From the NCBI GenBank assembly GCA_946811695.1, contig OX328123.1, forward strand, positions 34,514,873 to 34,578,872: 64,000 nucleotides of DNA, in the 5' to 3' direction. Positions 58,327 to 64,000 of this stretch are shown here, in pieces. Under the pieces are notes generated by a model. It had not been told where the DNA came from. It did no database searches and saw only the letters and a program-made list of their open reading frames with translations. Origin of the DNA: Gonocerus acuteangulatus (taxonomy: Eukaryota; Arthropoda; Insecta; Hemiptera; Coreidae). The stretch's first letter is position 1. Every line of letters starts with the position of its first letter. The translations under genes and the position numbers were made by a program.

Positions 58327-61300
58327 GCGCAAATTTAGCCACTTAGGGCCAATGTTGCCTGTTACTTATTGGTGATATTGAGGTTTATCGTTTTTGGTGA
58401 GGATTTTAATCTAATATATTTGCTTTGCTACTGGCAACATTACATTGCAAATTTCTGACAAGTTATTGCCTTTGAAATCTGTGGGGTTGTTTTAAAGAAA
58501 GTGTAATACCCTAAAATTTGCATTTGTTTACTTTTTTAATTGAAGTGAATAGGGACGTCCTCAATAACATGGGCACAGATATCTACTAGAAATGCTGTAT
58601 ACAGATCTCGTGGGACAATTTCATTGTAGACCAAGTATAAGCAAATTTTCAAACTTATATATAACAAAATTACTCTTAGTCAAAATACCATGATGAAATT
58701 TTATGTGTTGATTACTAGTTATAAAAAGGGTATCTTGTACATATTTCAAATTTCTTCGTTTAGTTATTCTTGAGATATACCCATTTAAAAATCGCCAATT
58801 TTGAAGGAAGTGCCTTTTATAATCTAAAACCTTATATTATTAAGGGGGGGGGGGGATATTCAATATGTGTATCCATTCCTGTATGAAAAAAAAATTAAAA
58901 ATACAAGTTTATTGACTTTTTTACGATTTTAAGGTTAATTTTAGGCCCTTTCCAAGATACCTAGCAACTTTTTGATAATAACCTTATTTTTAGATAGCAA
59001 ATAACCCTATTTGTTTGTGTTTAAATAACCTTATTTGTTTTGAGTTCAAGTAGATTGCTTAGTAAATAAAGATGATATTTAATTTATTGCTAACATCTGA
59101 ATATGCTAATATGACCAAACTTCACAAACAAAATGGTTGCTCACAACTGAATTACTAATTATAAAATTGTAGAAAAAATAGTTTTGTACTCCCAGGTATA
59201 AGTACATATGGAAATTGTACTGTTAAAAATGAAATAAAACATGTCAGTAACTCCCATTGGTTGATTTGATATGGATTGACCCTTAGGCAATGTCTTCCTG
59301 ATATAGTTTTATAAAATACATTTATCTTAATTATTTGAGATAATAATTCATTTCTATTATTAAAACCTTAAAATGAGGCGTCGACTCTTAAAACAGGACA
59401 TATTCAAAACATACAGCTTTTCAGGGTACACAAGAAAGGTCTAAGCTAATACAATTCCCTTTGGAAATTAATATTTACAAAGCCATACTCATATTTATTT
59501 CCGTATTTATGATGAGATTTAATGAATTTCCAAAAGTTTTTGCTGAGTGAAAAAAAGAAAGAAAAAAAAATTTGATGATAAAATTGATTTAACTCATGAA
59601 ATTCATCACCTCAAATATTCATACGGTAATTAATATCAGGAAAGCAATACTTTCCTACATTGCGGTAAAAGGACTGCTTGATTTAAGGTAAAATTTAGAA
59701 TTTATTATGTAATTTTGGAGAATGGCTTTTGTATAATATAGAAAAAAATATAGGGGTTGCTATTCATGAAATGGCGGATCTGATTTTTCTTCCTGTTGTT
59801 TTCCAAGGGCTTATAGGCTGAAACGTTATTTAAATTAAAAATGAAAATAAAAGTGATAATGTAAAAGCGGTTATATGAAATCGTGTTTTACAAAATTTTT
59901 TACCTGTGAAGTATTAGTGTGGAAAAGATCATTAGACAATAAGGTACTGATAAAAACCGGATTCAGCCAGTGAATTAAATTAAATATTTTTCAATTTAAC
60001 AGGCAGTACTTGACATTAAATGACTTATTTAAAAAAAATACACAGAAACTTTGAGAAATGGATTTTTTATTATTATTACCAATCTAAACGATGTCCTGCC
60101 TGAATAAAGCTGTAATATTCTGCTTGAAGTGTTTCCGCAGACGATCATATAGAAGGGAAACGTATATGATATTCTAAATGAATTTTAACAATATGCATCC
60201 TTAGCACGAAGTCTTCAATTGATAGATTCCGCATTAAGATATTTACAACAGAAGAAAACGTTTTGTTTATATATTTTTTGTTATAAAAGAGGTAGACAAT
60301 TTTTACTTATTTTCTTTCGCTTTTCCCTCCGCTTTGAGCCTTTCCGTGTAAGTTTTCCTTGGCAGAGATGGAATCTACACCACCTCTGCTTCAGCCTGTA
60401 ACAAGATAGCTGCTCTTTGAGGTGAACACCAGCCAAACACCTCCCACGATCCAAGCCTCTCAAATAGATATGCTATCTTTATATTTTACAGGACTGTTTG
60501 CAAATATATATATATATATATATGCACGACATAAGTCGGGCGTCACTTTACACCTCTTAGAAGCTTATCGCGTGGAGGTGTTATCAGCTGCTATTTCTCA
60601 AGCTTTTCTAGGATAAGCACATGATGGGGTCCGACATGATGCAAATACTATCGGTCGAACACAGTTTGATTCAATAACGTGGAAATTATTTATTTTTGAC
60701 ACCACAGCCCCTCCCTCATTATTTTTACGTAAAAAACATTTCAAAATTTTTGAACGTGTTTTTACTTTTTGGGGTGATATACCTTCTTTGTCCCGTTAAA
60801 CAATATGTATTTTTTTTATTACAATTATTTTCAAAACATTCTGAATTTATATTTTTCAATTTATGTATATTAAACTTTTATGACTTCATTATTCATTTTC
60901 AGTATGCATTGAGAAATAAATGGACCCTAACATGATAACCGAGAGATGTCTATCATAACTATATATATATATATATATATAGAGGGGAAGGTGTTATAAC
61001 TCTGACAATATTGTACCTTTGACCACCAAGGCTGTGGCGGCATGTAGCAACATTTTATAAATTTTGGTGTAATTAGTTTTAAGCTCTTTCACTAGAGGGC
61101 TTGTGTAACCTACTTTGGATTGTTGAAGTCCAAGAGGATTTTTGCAAAAAATACTTATCCATTTCTATCATAAAAATGTAAGTTATTTATTGATGACGTT
61201 TTGTCTCATAATACTTTTTGTTTTATGTTTTTTTAGATTGAAATAATTTGACAAAGGAGCTATTACAATAAGAAATAAGGTGTAGCTTCTGAAATTGATT

Positions 61301-61485
61301 TACCTTAACCTTAAAATTTTTATCATGCTTTTTAATTTGTACTACAAGGGTCTTGAACCTCTGAGCACGACTAGGTGTTGTTCCATTGACCTGGTCAGAG
61401 ATAAAACACACCTGAGTAATTTTTTCATAATTCAATTTTTATGTTCTACTGCTTCAACTTTCTATAAATAATAAATAAATATATA
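58325..61485. other. Long AT-rich stretch without supported features
   Basis: About 3 kb with only a G run (58842-58853) and short TA runs (60507-60524, 60959-60980). Frames at 60219-60463 overlap on both strands and lack motifs. Confidence 0.45.
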
Positions 61486-61987
61486 TAGTGGGACATGGAT
61501 AATTCGAAATCATCTTTAATTCGAATATTTCTCTCGGTCCCTAGAATTTAGGGCATAAACAATGTAAAAAAATTGTGGTTAATTCGAACAAAATTTTGGA
61601 TAATTCGAATTTTTTACGAGATTTGAAAAAGGAATAAAGAAAAAATCTGAAATTGCCAAGGACTTTAGAATTCCTCTTAACACTTTATCAACATACCTGA
61701 AAAATAAATAAAAAACTCTTGCCCATGAAAATGACTTTTTTTTCAAAACAATAGACTTTTATTTTTAATTTTTTTTATAAATTATTTATTACTTATTTAC
61801 CTAATCATCAATTCATGAAATGTTTGTTCTTCTTTAAATAAAATTTATTTTTTTTAAAAAAATTAATGATGTGAAAATTTGAAGTTCGATTTTTTAGCCC
61901 TTTATTTTCAAAAACTTTTGTAATTCGAATTTTGGATAATTCGAACTTTTTCATCGGTCCCTAGGGGTTCGAATTATCCAAGTTCTA

Positions 61988-61990
<3 letters not shown>
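61486..61990 (+). mobile_element. pogo-like short element with HTH remnant
   Basis: The right end, read inverted, is CAGTAGAACTTGGATAATTC, and the left end is TAGTGGGACATGGATAATTC, so the terminal repeats are imperfect. TA flanks are present (61484-61485, 61991-61992). Further GGATAATTCGAA motifs repeat inside both ends. At 61622-61708 a 29-codon frame reads FEKGIKKKSEIAKDFRIPLN and on to STYLKNK, the CENP-B-type helix-turn-helix of pogo transposases. Confidence 0.8.
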
Positions 61991-61991
<1 letters not shown>

Positions 61992-62061
<70 letters not shown>

Positions 62062-62092
62062 TGAGAGAGAGAGAGAGAGAGAGCGAGAGAGT
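61992..62092. repeat. (TA)n followed by (GA)n
   Basis: The TA run starts at the target TA of the pogo-like element and switches to about 28 GA units with few interruptions. Confidence 0.95.
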
Positions 62093-62334
62093 TGAACTCA
62101 GAGCTACAAGTACCAATGACCAAATCTAAATTCTAAATTAATTACAGCGAACATAAATATTAGTTAAAACCGTTTTTCACAGCCAAATGTTTTAGGTGAG
62201 AAACTCAATATGCTTGAAGCGTAACTCAAACCTGCATCTCTTTTGGTAGGAAACGGATCCACCCCTACAACACGAAGACTCCTTTTCTATGTTTCAATGT
62301 TCTTAAATATCATAATAAAGAAAAACTGTGTAGA

Positions 62335-62530
62335 GACGAGGCCCGTTGGCCATGAGGGTTAAGGCGTGGACACTTAACACTCCGAGCCAACTTAACACTC
62401 GAGTGGTTTCGATTTAGAAAAAAGAAAAGGCATCAGCCCTATCCTGGCTAGAAAAGGGTGGTAACCTATAGATAAACCGTCCTAAAATTGGTAGTTAGTA
62501 ATAAATGGACGTTAAATAAATAAATATAAC
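62335..62530 (+). mobile_element. SINE family 2
   Basis: GAGGCCCGTTGGCCATGAGG head, CATCAGCCCTATCCTGGCTA body and TAAATGGACGTTAAATAAAT tail match 2479-2695. Confidence 0.75.
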
Positions 62531-62647
62531 TATGTAGATGCTGGCTTAGTAACCAACGTGTTCAAGAAATACCCAAAAACGCATGAAGTGGACCGGTGAC
62601 GCCTTAATATGTACCAATATTGTGTGGATGTTTAGAGTACCTTCAGT

Positions 62648-62930
62648 TAGTCAGAGATGGGCATAATTTTATTTATAAATAAAAATACGAATTTATTCGT
62701 ACTTAATATACCTGTAAATACGAATATAAATAAATTCGTATTCATGAGTGTGAATACGAATTAATTTTTATTCACGTATATTAAATATAAAAATACAAAT
62801 AACATTTTATTCGCAAATTTTCCTGCGAGTAAAAATAAATTCACAGAAAAAATTGTAAAAAATCACAAAAAATGTGATTAGAAAAAAAATCACATTAAAA
62901 TATACGAATACAAATTTCTACAATTGTGGT
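62648..62930 (+). repeat. AT-rich tandem block, related type
   Basis: It opens GAGATGGGCATAATTTTATT and repeats AATACGAATTTATTCGTA-like units, then AAAAATCACA units. It resembles the other blocks in layout and in the GGGCA boundary. Confidence 0.5.
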
Positions 62931-62939
62931 TGGTTGGCT

Positions 62940-63350
62940 GGTGAAGGTTCATCATAGTAAACAGGATGCAAAAACAAGTCAACACACCTCCACTGTTTAA
63001 TTCCTTTAATTTAACAAAACGTTTTCGAGGTCAGCACCTCATCCTCAGTGTCCTGTTAACACCCATCAACAAAGGCAACATTACAATCAAATAAAATAAC
63101 TTAACTTAAATCACATGGGTACGTCACATTATACACTACGTCAACAATTAAAAACAACTAAAAACAATAAAAATAACATACAGTACAATTCATATTTAAA
63201 AAACCCAATCGTTGCCAGGAGGCACACATTAAAACATTTATAAAAATTTAACAGTACTAACAATCAATAACAACCAACAAATCATAAATACCCCCCAATT
63301 AAAAACCACACCTACCTCCTATAGCGAGGTTCACTCGGACCTTCCTCCGA
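62940..63350 (-). other. 3' region of the Penelope-like element
   Basis: This is non-coding sequence after the GIY-YIG stop. At 63020-63047, read on the minus strand, CACTGAGGATGAGGTGCTGA is followed by CCTCGAAAACG. Its hairpin GAGGT-GCTG-ACCTC followed by CGAAA recalls the hammerhead-like motifs of Penelope-like termini. A (TG)-poor, A-rich segment with ACAACTAAAAACAA repeats lies at 63130-63310. Confidence 0.45.
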
Positions 63351-64000
63351 CTATACTGGCCCTTCTAGCCTAGCTAGGTGGGGGAGGCTGACGTTAGGAA
63401 CATGTTGAAAAATGCCTCCTTCACCTCTGCCGTTTAAACATTGTCTTGACGTGAGGGAATCCACTTTAATTTCCACCTGCTCCAGCAGGTCCATCATCTT
63501 TCCTTTATTGCATTGATGCAGGACCTGCACTTCCAGCGAAGTTTCAGCGTGTTGCTCCGCTCTAAGGTGCTTCTTCACTTCGGAGTCACTTCTTGTCGGG
63601 TGTTCCTTAATCCGAGTGCGCAGCTTACGCCCACTTTGGCCAACATATGAAGCCTCACAAGAGGAACACTCCACCTTGTATACACCCGATTTATCCAACG
63701 GTGGTATCTCGTCCTTAGTTTTTGACAAACGGCTTTTGAGAGAGCCCTTACTCTTAAAAGCGGCCTTTATTCCCACTTTTCCCAAGAGATTACCAATCTT
63801 ATTGGATATGGCTCCCATGTATGGGAAACTCACCGCGCCCGGGTGTCTGACAGCAACCGCCTCACTTACATCACCTCTCTCTTGCTTTTCCAACCTCTTC
63901 TTGAATCGCTTCTCCAACATCTTACCGACGTCCACTTCTCGGTATCCGTTTCTCACTGTCATGTGCTTAATGTAGGTCACCTCTTTTCGAAAATCTTCAT
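63351..64000 (-). CDS. Penelope-like element, C-terminal GIY-YIG endonuclease, partial
   Basis: The minus-strand frame is open from the right window edge to a TAG at 63351-63353. No start is visible; the GTG at 63980 is not a real start. The hallmark is SGVYKVECSSCEASYVGQSG followed by RKLRTRIKEH, the GIY-YIG nuclease core used by Penelope-like retroelements to cut the target. The upstream part (KHMTVRNGYR, FPYMGAISNKIGNLL) fits the linker after the RT. The RT itself would lie beyond 64000. About 220 codons show no stops or shifts, so the copy may be fairly young. Confidence 0.88.
   Translation of the reverse strand, partial: EDFRKEVTYIKHMTVRNGYREVDVGKMLEKRFKKRLEKQERGDVSEAVAVRHPGAVSFPYMGAISNKIGNLLGKVGIKAAFKSKGSLKSRLSKTKDEIPPLDKSGVYKVECSSCEASYVGQSGRKLRTRIKEHPTRSDSEVKKHLRAEQHAETSLEVQVLHQCNKGKMMDLLEQVEIKVDSLTSRQCLNGRGEGGIFQHVPNVSLPHLARLEGPV

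Noticed and set aside
60219..60463. Overlapping 60-residue frames on both strands
   Set aside because: Mutually exclusive, short and without motifs.

Overview
This window is a stretch of repeat-packed eukaryotic DNA from an animal, most likely an arthropod or another invertebrate. It is AT-rich, full of (TA)n arrays, and holds tRNA-derived SINEs, Tigger/pogo, hAT, Penelope, copia, LINE and Ty3 relics. No confident host protein-coding gene was found. The species cannot be named from sequence alone. A 200-base run of N (52448-52647) marks an assembly gap.

The outstanding feature is a complete, recent Ty3/gypsy-type endogenous retrovirus (25678-34204, + strand, 8527 bp). It has two 526-bp LTRs that differ at one base, a 4-bp CTTA target duplication, a primer-binding site, a polypurine tract, and three open frames. 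Gag carries two CCHC knuckles. Pol carries protease, RT, RNase H and a DD35E integrase. Env is an F-like fusion glycoprotein with a furin-type site. Gag and pol overlap by 106 nt and are joined by a canonical -1 slippery heptamer, C CCA AAC (27446-27452). The env start codon overlaps the pol stop. The annotated env frame stops at 33362 without a membrane anchor, but a hydrophobic segment preceded by splice-like signals lies downstream inside the element.

Layout. 0-9 kb: AT-rich unique DNA, a ~30-bp degenerate satellite split by a SINE, two MITEs, and a Helentron-like element (7203-8910). 9.7-12.7 kb: two Tigger/pogo elements with decayed transposase. 13.1-14 kb: a 66-bp minisatellite. 15.6-16.8 kb: an AT-rich tandem block followed by a 124-bp tandem repeat. 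17.3-22.3 kb: an hAT transposase gene on the minus strand, broken by stops and split by a 2.9-kb Helentron-like insertion that itself contains an hAT-type MITE and a mariner scrap. 22.9-25.6 kb: dispersed repeats, a LINE tail, and the left arm of a foldback element. 25.7-34.2 kb: the retrovirus, sitting inside that foldback element. 34.2-45 kb: inverted arms, LINE RT fragments, a foldback element and a copia integrase relic. 46.9-53.5 kb: three minisatellites, a Jockey-like LINE tail and the gap. 55-62 kb: nested SINE/Helentron-like copies, a pogo MITE and more SINEs. 63.35-64 kb: the C-terminal GIY-YIG part of a Penelope-like element running off the right edge.

Apart from the retrovirus, whose three genes are intact as frames, the coding remnants are fragments of dead elements. 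The nesting gives a relative order: foldback element and hAT first, then Helentron-like insertions and MITEs, then SINEs and the retrovirus.
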